Both the position numbers and the translations under genes were made by a program. Below the pieces are notes generated by a model. That model saw only the letters and a program-made list of their open reading frames with translations. It was not told the DNA's origin and did no database searches. A stretch of DNA of 64,000 bases, taken from Pandoraea bronchicola (GTDB lineage: Bacteria; Pseudomonadota; Gammaproteobacteria; Burkholderiales; Burkholderiaceae). Where the stretch lies: the NCBI RefSeq assembly GCF_902459805.1, contig NZ_CABPST010000006.1, positions 124,001 to 188,000 on the forward strand, given 5' to 3'. Each line of letters starts with the position of its first letter. Positions within the stretch are counted from its first letter, which is position 1. Of the stretch, positions 17,286 to 25,744 are shown piece by piece.

Positions 17286-18397
17286 TTGACGGTTCCTTTC
17301 TGCCACGCGAGCGCGCGGTCACGTACGGTGAAGAGCAGAGTAATGACGCCGGAGAAGAGCAGCGCCATGACGATCAGGGCGGCGTACATGTTCACGTACG
17401 AGGCCCAGCCCTGCGCCCACGTGAGGTACCAGCCGAGACCGGACTTCACCCCCATCATCTCGGCGGTCACGAGTACCGAGAACGACGCCCCGAGCCCCAT
17501 GAACAGACCGACGAAAACGTTAGGCAACGCGGCGGGGATGGCGACACGCAACACCAGAAACGCATCGGATGCACCGAGCGTGCGGGCGACGTCGTAGTAG
17601 CTCTTGTTCACTCCCGCCACGCCCGACCACGTGAGCACGGCGACCGGGAACGCCGTCGACAATGCGATGAGGAAGGCGGCGGCCGAGTAGCTCGACGGAA
17701 AAAAGTAGAACGTGAGCGGCAGCAGTGCCGTGGCAGGCACGGGGCCAAGCACGCGCAGTACCGGATGCACCCAGTAGCCGATGGCGCGCGACCAGCCGAT
17801 GGATACGCCGATCAAAAAGCCAGCAACGGCGCCCAGCCCGAAGCCGATGCCGAGCAGTTTGAGCGTGTTCACCGCGCTGTCGCCGAGGCGTTGCCAGTCG
17901 TCGGTATAGACCTCGATGAGGGCTTGCGGCGGGGCGAAGAATGGCGTGGGCAGCGAGCCGGTCTTTGCGGTAAGGATTTCCCACGCGGCCAGCACGAGCG
18001 CGACGGCGACGAGCCACGGACCGGTGCTGGTGAGGGCTTCGCGCAAACGCAGCAGCGGCGGCGTGGCGCGGCCCGCGACCGACAGTACCGCGAGCAGGGC
18101 GGCTGCGACCAGCGCGAACACGCCCAGTTCGTCGGTAAAGGCCCAGTCCGAGAAGCCTGCGACCTTGTTGGGCCAGCGCAGCGTGAGCGCGCCAAAGGCG
18201 GCCCATGCGAGCGCGGCGGCGAAGCCGGTACCCCATAGCGCAGGCGTGCGAGGCGCGGCGAAGAGCTGATCGATTTCGGTCGCGTCGTAGCGGGGGACAG
18301 GTACGCGCAGCGTCGTGCCTTCCGCCTGTTCTGCGAGTTCCAGCGCCCCGGCGGGGGAGCCCCCGCGTAGCGCGGCGTTGTCGAGAATGGCACTCAT
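17279..18397 (-). CDS. ABC permease, SsuC/TauC type with extended N-terminus
   Basis: The 372-aa product is about 100 residues longer than SsuC. Residues 1-50 are hydrophilic, and two extra membrane segments lie near 55-75 and 92-112. The standard BPD_transp_1 core starts near LVAVALVLAAWEIL and carries the EAA-type loop YYDVARTLGASDAFLVLRVA with IPAALPNVFVGLFMGLG. The core forms the inner-membrane pore with the coupled ATPase. The start is 6 bp after the upstream binding-protein stop, so the three transporter genes are tightly co-transcribed. The extra N-terminal segments are unusual for this family. Confidence 0.9.
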   Translation of the reverse strand: MSAILDNAALRGGSPAGALELAEQAEGTTLRVPVPRYDATEIDQLFAAPRTPALWGTGFAAALAWAAFGALTLRWPNKVAGFSDWAFTDELGVFALVAAALLAVLSVAGRATPPLLRLREALTSTGPWLVAVALVLAAWEILTAKTGSLPTPFFAPPQALIEVYTDDWQRLGDSAVNTLKLLGIGFGLGAVAGFLIGVSIGWSRAIGYWVHPVLRVLGPVPATALLPLTFYFFPSSYSAAAFLIALSTAFPVAVLTWSGVAGVNKSYYDVARTLGASDAFLVLRVAIPAALPNVFVGLFMGLGASFSVLVTAEMMGVKSGLGWYLTWAQGWASYVNMYAALIVMALLFSGVITLLFTVRDRALAWQKGTVKW

Positions 18398-18403
18398 GGT
18401 CGT

Positions 18404-19447
18404 TTATCCCAGGACATTAGCGTAGACGTGCTGCGCCAGTTTCTGCGGATCGGTGCTCTTCTTGAGCACACCGATTCGGCGGAAGTCGTCGGCGAAGTAG
18501 GCGATCTCATCGCGCAGGTCTGTGCCGGTCGGATGGTGCGAATAGGTGAGCGTTGCGTACAGCTTGCGCAGGTCTTCGGGGCTGATCTTCGGCGAGTACT
18601 TGGCAAAGATCTTGGCTGCCTCGTTCGGGTTCTCGTTGACGAACTCGGTCGCCTGCACGATGGCGCGTGCGAGCGCGCTTGCGGCGGCGCGATCGTTGCG
18701 CACCAGTTCCCCGCGCGCACCGATCACGCAGCACACCTTGCGGGCATACTCGCCGCTCAGGTTGGTCGCCAGTTCGACGTAAGCCCCGTTGGTGCGCTTC
18801 TCGAGCAGATATAAATTCGGGTCGCCATCGGCAATCGCCTGAATTTCGCCCTTGTCGACGGCCACGCCGAGCAGGTCGGCCGGGTACTGACGCCAGGTGA
18901 TGTCGCGATCGGCGTCGATGCCGTTCTTCGCGAGCAGGATCTGGAAGAAATGCTTGCCCGGTGCGGCAAGATCCGACACGCCGATCGTCTTGCCCTTGAG
19001 CGCGGCGAGCGACGTCACGCCTGCGGCCTTCGCGCCCAGCAGGCGCACGCAGCCGCCGTGCGAGCTGCCGATGATCTTCACGTCGAAGCCAGCTTCGAGC
19101 GGCTTGAGCCAGCGATGGATCATGCCGACGGCGGCGTCAGCTTTGCCCGTGGCGATGGATTCGAGCAACTGGTCGGTCGAGCCGCTGTAGTTGATGAGGT
19201 CGACTTGCAGGCCGTTCTTCTCGAAGAAGCCGCGTTCCTGGGCGGCGACGATCGGTGTCAGGCAGAACGAATTCTGGTTCCAGGCGAACGTGAGCTTGCG
19301 CGGTTGCGACCAGGCCTGGCGGCCGAGCAAAAGCGCGGGGGCGGCCAGTGCGGCGGCCGTGCCCGCGCGCAGCACCTTGCGGCGGCTCGCGCTCACGACG
19401 CGCTGCGTCGCGATTTCCGATCCGTTGGTGGTGTGACGAAACTTCAT
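18404..19447 (-). CDS. ABC substrate-binding protein, SsuA/NMT1-like (Tat-like signal)
   Basis: The 347-aa protein has a leader with SASRRKVLRAG and an Ala-rich hydrophobic stretch, consistent with a twin-arginine or Sec signal cleaved near WSQ (residue 48). The mature part is a type II binding fold: LTFAWNQNSFCLTPIVAAQE, GFFEKNGLQVDLINYSGSTD, LLESIATGKADAAVGMIHRW and LAAPGKHFFQILLAKNGID. It is 6 bp upstream of the permease gene and 70 bp after the aldolase gene. By position it is the main receptor of the importer; sulfonates or related organosulfur anions are the likely ligand class, inferred from the linked SsuD-like monooxygenase. Confidence 0.88.
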   Translation of the reverse strand: MKFRHTTNGSEIATQRVVSASRRKVLRAGTAAALAAPALLLGRQAWSQPRKLTFAWNQNSFCLTPIVAAQERGFFEKNGLQVDLINYSGSTDQLLESIATGKADAAVGMIHRWLKPLEAGFDVKIIGSSHGGCVRLLGAKAAGVTSLAALKGKTIGVSDLAAPGKHFFQILLAKNGIDADRDITWRQYPADLLGVAVDKGEIQAIADGDPNLYLLEKRTNGAYVELATNLSGEYARKVCCVIGARGELVRNDRAAASALARAIVQATEFVNENPNEAAKIFAKYSPKISPEDLRKLYATLTYSHHPTGTDLRDEIAYFADDFRRIGVLKKSTDPQKLAQHVYANVLG

Positions 19448-19517
19448 GGAGACGACTCCCCTATTGATTTCTGATGGTTGTGTGCGGGTGGGCAAATGGG
19501 GCGCGCGCCCCGCGACG

Positions 19518-20402
19518 TCAGTCGAGCAGATCCGGTTCGGCGGCGACGAGTCCTTCGTAGAGGCTTTCGAACGAGTACAGCGCCCCTTCGGGGCCGCCGA
19601 CCTGGCTGTGCGTGTGGCGTGCAGTCGCTTGGTCGATCGGCTGCGGCGTGCCGGCGGCTTGCGCGAGCAACTGCGTGTGGGCGGCATTCTCGAGGGCGAT
19701 GTACCACCATGCGGCGGCCTCGACGGTCGGGCCGGCCGTGAGAATGCCGTGGTTCTTGAGAATGACGCCCTTGACCGTGCCGCTGCCGTCGGGCTTGTTC
19801 AGCGCGCGGGCGATACGGTTGCCCTCGCTGTCGTCAACCACCATGCCGGTGAAGTCGTCGAACAGCGCATGGTCTTCGAAGAAGCCGCACGAGTCCTGCG
19901 TGAGCGGATCGAGCGGGCGTCCGAGTGTCGACCATGCCTTGCCGTAGGTGGAGTGCGTGTGCGCGGCGGCGACCAGATGCGGGTGCGCTTCGTGGATGGC
20001 CGCATGAATCGCGAATGCGGCTTTGTTCAGCGGCCGGTCGCCCACCACCGTTTCGCCTTTCGCGTTGACGAGCAGCAGGTCGGAGACCTTGATGCGCGAG
20101 AAGTGGACGCCCAGCGGATTGACCCAGAAGTGGTCGGTCAGCTCGGGATCGCGCGCCGTAATGTGGCCGGCCAGTCCGAGGTCGAAGCCGTGGCGCGCGA
20201 AGATGCGGAACGCGGCGGCCAGACGTGTCTGACGGTGGTGGCGCTCGGCCAGCACGTCGTTGCGCACGGGCGGTGGGTCGAACCAGAAGCGTTGCTGCGG
20301 CGCGGCGTTCAGGACGAGCCCGGTCGGCGTAGTGCGTGTCTGGATAGTGGGGGACGTCGAGCGTCCGAACGTGTGGGTGTCGACGGGCAGAACGGCAGCC
20401 AT
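19518..20402 (-). CDS. Class II aldolase/adducin-family protein
   Basis: The 294-aa protein has the class II aldolase/adducin domain from about residue 58. FARHGFDLGLAGHITARDPE contains the Asn/His substrate region, FWVNPLGVHFSRIKVSDLLL follows, and AHPHLVAAAHTHSTYGKAWS gives the metal-binding His-x-His pair, with a third His in LKNHGILTAGPTV. An 11-residue insert and a leader of about 55 residues precede the domain. Such proteins cleave phosphorylated sugars, but relatives act on many small oxygenated compounds or decarboxylate. It lies 16 bp after the SsuD-like gene in the sulfonate operon, suggesting it handles the carbon skeleton left after desulfonation. That is an inference. Confidence 0.85.
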   Translation of the reverse strand: MAAVLPVDTHTFGRSTSPTIQTRTTPTGLVLNAAPQQRFWFDPPPVRNDVLAERHHRQTRLAAAFRIFARHGFDLGLAGHITARDPELTDHFWVNPLGVHFSRIKVSDLLLVNAKGETVVGDRPLNKAAFAIHAAIHEAHPHLVAAAHTHSTYGKAWSTLGRPLDPLTQDSCGFFEDHALFDDFTGMVVDDSEGNRIARALNKPDGSGTVKGVILKNHGILTAGPTVEAAAWWYIALENAAHTQLLAQAAGTPQPIDQATARHTHSQVGGPEGALYSFESLYEGLVAAEPDLLD

Positions 20403-20418
20403 CTCTTTTTCTCCTTGG

Positions 20419-21516
20419 TCAGGCCGCGCGGCGCGTGGCGTCGTTTTGACGATCGCGTTCGGCCACGAGGGTGCGCAGGCGCGGGATCAGTTCGCGGCCA
20501 TAGTCGATGGCGTCGCCCAGCGGGTCGAAGCCGCGAATGAGGAACGTGGTGACACCGAGGTCGTAGTAATCGAGCAGGGCATCGGCGACTTGCTCGGGCG
20601 TGCCGACGAGTGCTGTCGAGTTCGAGCGTCCACCGATGAGCTTGGCGATCTCGGTCCACAGCACCTTGTCCAGGCGCGCGCCCTTGTCGGCGGCGGCAAG
20701 CAGGCGTCGAGCGCCTTCGCTTTGCAGTGCCGAGCCTTGCGGCAGGCCAGCGGCTTCGCGAATGGCCTTGGCCTGCGCGAGGATTTGATCGGCACGTGCC
20801 CAGGCTTTCGCTTCGGTCTCGCCGAGAATCGGGCGGAACGACACCGAGAAGCGCGGCACGCGGCCGTGCGCGGCGGCCGCCGCCCGCACGCGCGTAGTGA
20901 TATCGCGCACCTGATCGAGCGACTCCCCCCACAACGCGTAGATGTCGGCATGCTTGGCCGCGACTTCAAGTGCGGCTTCCGACGCGCCGCCGAAGAAGAT
21001 CGGCACATGCGGTTGCTGCACTGGTTTGACCTCGGAGAAGCCTTGTTTGAAGCGGTAATACTTGCCGTCGTGATCGAAGGGACGGTCCTCCGTCCAGATG
21101 CGGCGCAGGATGCTCAGGTATTCGTCGGTGCGCGCATAGCGCTCGTCATGCGAGAGAAAGTCGCCATCGCGCGCCTGCTCGGCATCGGAGCCGCCCGAGA
21201 TGAAGTGAACACCGAGACGGCCGCCGCTGAACTGATCGAGCGTCGCGATCTGGCGCGCGGCCAGCGTCGGTGCGACAAAGCCAGGACGATGCGCGAGCAT
21301 GAAGTGGATGTTCTCCGTCACGGTCGTCGCGTAGGCGATCGTGAGCGTGGCGGACGGACTCGTGGAGTGGTGCGGCACGAGAATGCGGTCGAATCCGGAT
21401 TGCTCGTGGGCGCGGGCGAAATTACGCACGTAGTCGCGGTCGACGGCCGGGCCACTTTGCGGATGAATTTCGGATTGCTTACTGCTTTGAATCATGCCGA
21501 TGATTTCGACGCTCAT
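20419..21516 (-). CDS. FMNH2-dependent alkanesulfonate monooxygenase-like LLM flavoenzyme (SsuD-like)
   Basis: The 365-aa TIM-barrel enzyme belongs to the luciferase-like monooxygenase class. Its SsuD-like features are HFMLAHRPGFVAPTLAARQI, QFSGGRLGVHFISGGSDAEQ, GDFLSHDERYARTDEYLSIL, PVQQPHVPIFFGGASEAALE and YALWGESLDQV. Length is close to SsuD (about 380). Such enzymes use reduced FMN and oxygen to cleave C-S bonds of sulfonates, releasing sulfite and an aldehyde. AAGGAGAG precedes ATG 21516. It is the first gene of the minus-strand operon, and no flavin reductase (SsuE) gene occurs in the window, so reduced FMN must come from elsewhere. DmoA/SfnG-type sulfone monooxygenase activity is an alternative. 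Confidence 0.87.
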   Translation of the reverse strand: MSVEIIGMIQSSKQSEIHPQSGPAVDRDYVRNFARAHEQSGFDRILVPHHSTSPSATLTIAYATTVTENIHFMLAHRPGFVAPTLAARQIATLDQFSGGRLGVHFISGGSDAEQARDGDFLSHDERYARTDEYLSILRRIWTEDRPFDHDGKYYRFKQGFSEVKPVQQPHVPIFFGGASEAALEVAAKHADIYALWGESLDQVRDITTRVRAAAAAHGRVPRFSVSFRPILGETEAKAWARADQILAQAKAIREAAGLPQGSALQSEGARRLLAAADKGARLDKVLWTEIAKLIGGRSNSTALVGTPEQVADALLDYYDLGVTTFLIRGFDPLGDAIDYGRELIPRLRTLVAERDRQNDATRRAA

Positions 21517-21628
21517 GAACGCTCTCCTTTTGTGAGGCAGGACGTGTGCAAGGCGACGTGGGTCGGTTTGCGCTACACGCCCATCGATCGGTAACAGACG
21601 GTGAACGGGAGTGAGCCTACGCAAACAA

Positions 21629-21666
21629 TTTGCGGCCGTTAAATAATCATTTCCGCAAAGATTATT
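21629..21666. promoter_or_regulatory. Two interleaved inverted repeats in the divergent sulfur-cluster promoter
   Basis: TTTGCGG (21629-21635) pairs with CCGCAAA (21653-21659), and AATAATC (21642-21648) pairs with GATTATT (21660-21666). The repeats overlap in an AT-rich island between the SsuD-like and SfnB-like genes, so a regulator bound here could control both units. No regulator gene is adjacent; CysB, SsuR/Cbl or an SfnR-like protein acting in trans are guesses. Confidence 0.45.
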
Positions 21667-21768
21667 CGATATGGATGGTTGGGCGGGACCGCGCCGGGCC
21701 TTACGCTATGGGCACTGCGTAAGAGGGCGCGTTGCGCGCCAAACGCGTATTTGCTTATTCCAAAAGTC

Positions 21769-23082
21769 ATGTCATCTCTTGGCCAATCGCCGTTGCTGTC
21801 CGACGCGTTGCCGTCGCCAGTGAGCCCCGCGCCGTCCGGGGCGGTGCTGCCTTTGCCGCGCGCCGAAGGTCCGGCACGTCTTGCACAACTGGACGCCCTG
21901 CTGCCACCTATCACGCGCGCCCTTGCCGGGACTGCGGCGGCGCTCGACCGCGATGCGCGTTTTCCGTTCGAGAACTTTGCGCTGTTGCATCGTCACGGGT
22001 TGATTGCCGAAGTGGTGCCGCGCGCACACGGCGGCGGTGGCGGCGGGCTGGTGGCGGCGCGGCGCATCATTGGGGCCATTGCGGCGGGCGAATCTGCCAC
22101 GGCGCTCGTGCTGACGATGACCTATCTCCAGCACCGCTCGCTCGTGCGGACGAGCACGCACTGGCCCGACGCGCAGCGGCGTGCGGTCTTCGACAGCGCG
22201 GTGCGCGACGGGGCGTTGATCAACGCGCTGCGCGTCGAGCCGGATCTGGGCACGCCCGCCCGGGGCGGCTTGCCGTCGACTATTGCGAGACGCACCGAAT
22301 CGGGCTGGCGGCTGTCTGGCCGCAAGCTCTATTGCACCGGCATTCCGGCGTTGCGCTGGTTGTCGGTCTGGGCGCGAACGGATGAGCCTGAGCCGCGTAT
22401 TGGGGTATTCCTGGTGCCGCGTCCCGACGGTTCGCGGGAATCGCCGGATCGACAGGGCATCCGCGTCATTCAGAACTGGGATCACCTTGGGCTGCGTGCT
22501 TCGGGCAGTCACGAAGTGGTTCTCGAAGATGTCGACCTGCCGTTTGGCAATGCTGTGGATATTCGCTTGCCGCACGAGTGGGCGCCGGCGGGCATTGGTC
22601 AGCGCGACAACGATGCGCATATCGAACAACAGGCGTGGATGAGCGTGTTGCTCGGCACCCTTTATGACGCGATAGCGCGCGCAGGCGTCGATTGGCTCGT
22701 GACGTTTCTGAACACCCGGGTGCCAGGCAATCTCGGCGCGTCGCTTGCGACCGTGCCGCGTATTCAGGAGACGGTCGGCGAGATAGCGACGTTGCTACAC
22801 GTCAACCAGCGGCTGCTCGATGCGGCGGCCGAGTCGGCAGACGCTGGCGTGCCGGATGACGACATTGCCAGTGGTGCGCTAAAGTTCACGGTGACGGGCA
22901 ATGCCATTCGAGTGCTCGAACTCGCTTTGCAGCTCTCGGGCAATCATGGGCTTTCACGCAACAATCCGCTTGAGCGTTATCATCGCGACGTGCTGTGCAG
23001 CCGCATTCACACGCCGCAGAACGACACCATTTTGGGCGCCGCCGGCCGGCGAACGCTCGCTGTTTTCCGGGAATCCGTATGA
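21769..23082 (+). CDS. Acyl-CoA dehydrogenase-fold flavin monooxygenase, SfnB/DszC-like
   Basis: The 437-aa protein has the acyl-CoA dehydrogenase fold: an N-terminal helical domain (FENFALLHRHGLIAEVVPRA), a mid beta domain with GWRLSGRKLYCTGIPALRWL and QNWDHLGLRASGSHEVVLED, and a C-terminal helical domain. The usual catalytic Glu base region is not obvious, while the pattern fits the group that uses reduced flavin and oxygen on organosulfur compounds (SfnB, DszC). It begins the plus-strand unit opposite the SsuD-like gene. Its stop overlaps the next ATG (ATGA), coupling it to a thiol dioxygenase. ATG 21769 has a poor Shine-Dalgarno, so the start is provisional. An ordinary acyl-CoA dehydrogenase is possible but less consistent with the neighbours. 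Confidence 0.78.
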   Translation: MSSLGQSPLLSDALPSPVSPAPSGAVLPLPRAEGPARLAQLDALLPPITRALAGTAAALDRDARFPFENFALLHRHGLIAEVVPRAHGGGGGGLVAARRIIGAIAAGESATALVLTMTYLQHRSLVRTSTHWPDAQRRAVFDSAVRDGALINALRVEPDLGTPARGGLPSTIARRTESGWRLSGRKLYCTGIPALRWLSVWARTDEPEPRIGVFLVPRPDGSRESPDRQGIRVIQNWDHLGLRASGSHEVVLEDVDLPFGNAVDIRLPHEWAPAGIGQRDNDAHIEQQAWMSVLLGTLYDAIARAGVDWLVTFLNTRVPGNLGASLATVPRIQETVGEIATLLHVNQRLLDAAAESADAGVPDDDIASGALKFTVTGNAIRVLELALQLSGNHGLSRNNPLERYHRDVLCSRIHTPQNDTILGAAGRRTLAVFRESV

Positions 23083-23726
23083 CTGCAGTTTTGGATGGCC
23101 TCGCGCTTTCCGGCGATTTGCCTGCACATGATTACGAAGCGCTCGATCCGTTGCGCAACTTTGTTGCGGCGTTCTCACGGCTGCTGGAGCGCCGTCCGCA
23201 TGAGACAACGTTGCTCGAAGAGGGCGCCGGGCTGCTCGCCCAACTGGTGGCTCGTGACGATTGGCTACCCGAGGCGTTCGCGACGCCGCACCCTGAGCAC
23301 TATCAGCAGTACTTGTTGCACTGCGATTCGGCGCAGCGATTTTCCATCGTGAGTTTCGTGTGGGGGCCGGGCCAGCGCACGCCGATCCACGATCACACCG
23401 TGTGGGGCCTGATCGGCATGCTGCGCGGGGCGGAGGATTCACAGCCTTTCGTGCTGGACGCGCAGGGCGTGCCGGTCATCGCAGGCGAGCCGGTGCGCTT
23501 GTCTCCGGGTGACGTGGAGGTGCTTTCGCCGCGTCTGGGGGACATTCATCGCGTGAGCAACGCCTACGCCGACCGGGTGTCGGTGAGCATTCATGTGTAC
23601 GGCGCGAACATTGGTGCGGTGCATCGCAGCGTGTTCACCGAATCGGGTGAGCGCAAGGGCTTCGTCTCGGGCTATGCCAATGCCCAATTGCCGAATCCGT
23701 GGGGCAGGGCGGCGCAACGCGTCTGA
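23079..23726 (+). CDS. Cysteine dioxygenase-type thiol dioxygenase (cupin)
   Basis: The 215-aa cupin has the cysteine dioxygenase layout: GPGQRTPIHDHTVWGLIGML supplies two iron ligands (His104, His106) and GDIHRVSNAYADRVSVSIHV gives the third (His157). The mammalian Cys-Tyr crosslink cysteine is absent, as in many bacterial thiol dioxygenases. It would use iron(II) and oxygen to turn a thiol (cysteine, 3-mercaptopropionate or similar) into a sulfinate in the cytoplasm. Its ATG overlaps the preceding stop (ATGA). Position between a flavin monooxygenase and a rhodanese suggests a thiol-bearing intermediate in the pathway. Family firm; thiol substrate unknown. Confidence 0.87.
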   Translation: MTAVLDGLALSGDLPAHDYEALDPLRNFVAAFSRLLERRPHETTLLEEGAGLLAQLVARDDWLPEAFATPHPEHYQQYLLHCDSAQRFSIVSFVWGPGQRTPIHDHTVWGLIGMLRGAEDSQPFVLDAQGVPVIAGEPVRLSPGDVEVLSPRLGDIHRVSNAYADRVSVSIHVYGANIGAVHRSVFTESGERKGFVSGYANAQLPNPWGRAAQRV

Positions 23727-23904
23727 AACGCCTGCCACCGCCAACCGTGCTGCGCATGCCGCAATGCACCACATTGTGCAACGCGTGTGCGGGGGCCTTC
23801 TGCCAGAATGGCCGTCTGCCTGTGCAGACGGGCCAGTCCGCCACGCCGATCGCCACGCCGATACTCGTTACCTAAGCAACGTTTGACGAATTCAAGGAAC
23901 TACC

Positions 23905-25563
23905 GTGTCCGCTTACTCGACCCACACGCCGTCGCAGACGGCCGACCCGGCCATCGCTGCCGCCGATGTCACCTTCCCCGAGCTGACCTTTGCAGACGTG
24001 CGTGCGGCGTTGCTCGCTCGCGAGGAAATCGCGCTGCTCGACGTTCGTGAGGAAGATCCGTTTGCGCAGGCACACCCGTTGTGGGCGGCGAACCTTCCGC
24101 TCTCGCGAGTGGAAATCGAAGCGTGGGCGCGCATTCCGCGACGCGACACGCGCATCGTCGTGTATGGCGAGCACGACGGCCAGGATCTCGCGCCGCTCGC
24201 TGCCGGCGTGCTGCGCAGACTCGGTTACACGAACGTCAATTTGCTTGCGGGCGGTCTCGAAGGGTGGATCGCCGCTGGCGGCGAAGTGTTCCGCGACGTC
24301 AACGTGCCGAGCAAAGCCTTTGGCGAGTGGGTCGAGGGTTTGCGTCATACGCCGTCGTTGTCCGCGCAGGAAGTGCAGGCGCTGCTCGATGCCGACGCCG
24401 ACGTGGTCGTTGTCGACGCGCGCCGCTTTGACGAATACCAGACCATGAACATTCCCGGTTCGACGAGTGTGCCCGGTGCCGAACTGGTGCTGAGAGTTCG
24501 CGAGCTCGCACCGGACCCGGCCACGCGCGTGATCGTCAACTGCGCGGGACGCACGCGAAGCATCATCGGCACGCAATCGCTCGTCAATGCCGGTTTGCCG
24601 AATCCGGTAGCGGCATTGCGTAACGGCACCATCGGCTGGACGCTGGCCGGGCAGACACTTGAGCGCGGGGCGGACCGTCGTCACCCGGCCACCGTGCGAG
24701 AGGCGACGCTGGCAGTCGCCCGCGAAGGCGCGAGAGCCGTGGCGGATCGTGCCGGGGTTCGCCGTATCGCACTGGCCGACGTCTCGTCGCTGAATGCGCC
24801 GGGGCGCACCGTGTATCGCTTCGACGTGCGCACGCCGGAGGAGTATGCGGCGGGGCACTTGCCCGACTTCGCCAGCGCGCCGGGCGGGCAGCTCGTGCAG
24901 GAGACCGACCATCAGGCACCGGTGCGCGGTGCGTGGATCGTGCTGGCAGACGACGATGGCGTGCGTGCCGACATGACCGGTTCGTGGTTGGCGCAGATGG
25001 GGTGGACCGTGTACGTGGTCGAGCCGCATCGCGCGCAGGCACGCAGCGCGCAGGGTGGGTGGCCGTTGCACACGCCGAGCGCCCCCGACGTTGCGAGCGT
25101 CTCGCCTGCGTTGCTGGCGCGGTGGCTTGACGAAGCGGTGCCCGGACAAGTCGCGGTGCTCGACTTCACCTCGGGCGTCAATTACGTCAAGCGTCATATT
25201 CCGGGGGCCTGGTTCGTCATTCGCGCGCGACTGGCAGAGGCATTGCGCAAGATCGGCCCGGCGCAGCGTTATGTGCTCACCTGTGGTTCGAGCTTGCTCG
25301 CACGCTTTGCGGCGGCGGATCTGCGACGTCTGACCGATGCCGAGATCTTTGTGCTCGACGGCGGTACCCAGGCGTGGATCAATGCCGGTTTGCCGCTGGC
25401 GTCGGGCGAGACGCATCTGGCCAGTGCGCGCGACGATCGCTATCGCCGCCCGTACGAAGGCACCGATAACGCTGCCGAGGCCATGCAGGCCTATCTCGAC
25501 TGGGAGTTTGGGCTCGTCAATCAACTGCACCGGGACGGAACGCACCACTTTCAGGTGGTGTGA
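23905..25563 (+). CDS. Four-domain rhodanese-like sulfurtransferase
   Basis: The 552-aa protein is four tandem rhodanese domains at about 25-130, 150-250, 285-378 and 395-500. Domain 2 has the active loop around Cys213 (VNCAGRTRSI) and domain 4 around Cys460 (LTCGSSLLAR). In domains 1 and 3 the matching loops (VVYGEHDGQD, VLADDDGVRA) have no cysteine, so these are probably structural or substrate-binding. Rhodaneses move sulfane sulfur from thiosulfate or persulfides to acceptors. GTG 23905 has AAGGAAC upstream. The gene is 178 bp after the thiol dioxygenase on the same strand. The final 55 residues lie beyond the last domain. Four fused domains is larger than the usual one or two. Confidence 0.9.
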   Translation: MSAYSTHTPSQTADPAIAAADVTFPELTFADVRAALLAREEIALLDVREEDPFAQAHPLWAANLPLSRVEIEAWARIPRRDTRIVVYGEHDGQDLAPLAAGVLRRLGYTNVNLLAGGLEGWIAAGGEVFRDVNVPSKAFGEWVEGLRHTPSLSAQEVQALLDADADVVVVDARRFDEYQTMNIPGSTSVPGAELVLRVRELAPDPATRVIVNCAGRTRSIIGTQSLVNAGLPNPVAALRNGTIGWTLAGQTLERGADRRHPATVREATLAVAREGARAVADRAGVRRIALADVSSLNAPGRTVYRFDVRTPEEYAAGHLPDFASAPGGQLVQETDHQAPVRGAWIVLADDDGVRADMTGSWLAQMGWTVYVVEPHRAQARSAQGGWPLHTPSAPDVASVSPALLARWLDEAVPGQVAVLDFTSGVNYVKRHIPGAWFVIRARLAEALRKIGPAQRYVLTCGSSLLARFAAADLRRLTDAEIFVLDGGTQAWINAGLPLASGETHLASARDDRYRRPYEGTDNAAEAMQAYLDWEFGLVNQLHRDGTHHFQVV

Positions 25564-25744
25564 CAAGTTTCTGAGGAAGGGGGCCATCGACGGCCGGGCG
25601 GCGCATTGAGTGTTTGCGCTGCCGTTTTCGCGGGCAGACATGGCATACTCCCGAACTTCTGGCGCTGCCGCCTGACTCGCTGACGTGAATCTGTTTCACC
25701 GCCATGCGGGATGGGGCGGCGGCCGACCTGCTTTCGATTCGATC

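Noticed and set aside
23872-25641. 589-codon minus-strand frame opposite the rhodanese gene
   Set aside because: Composition is typical of antisense high-GC frames; the plus-strand protein has four recognisable rhodanese domains.
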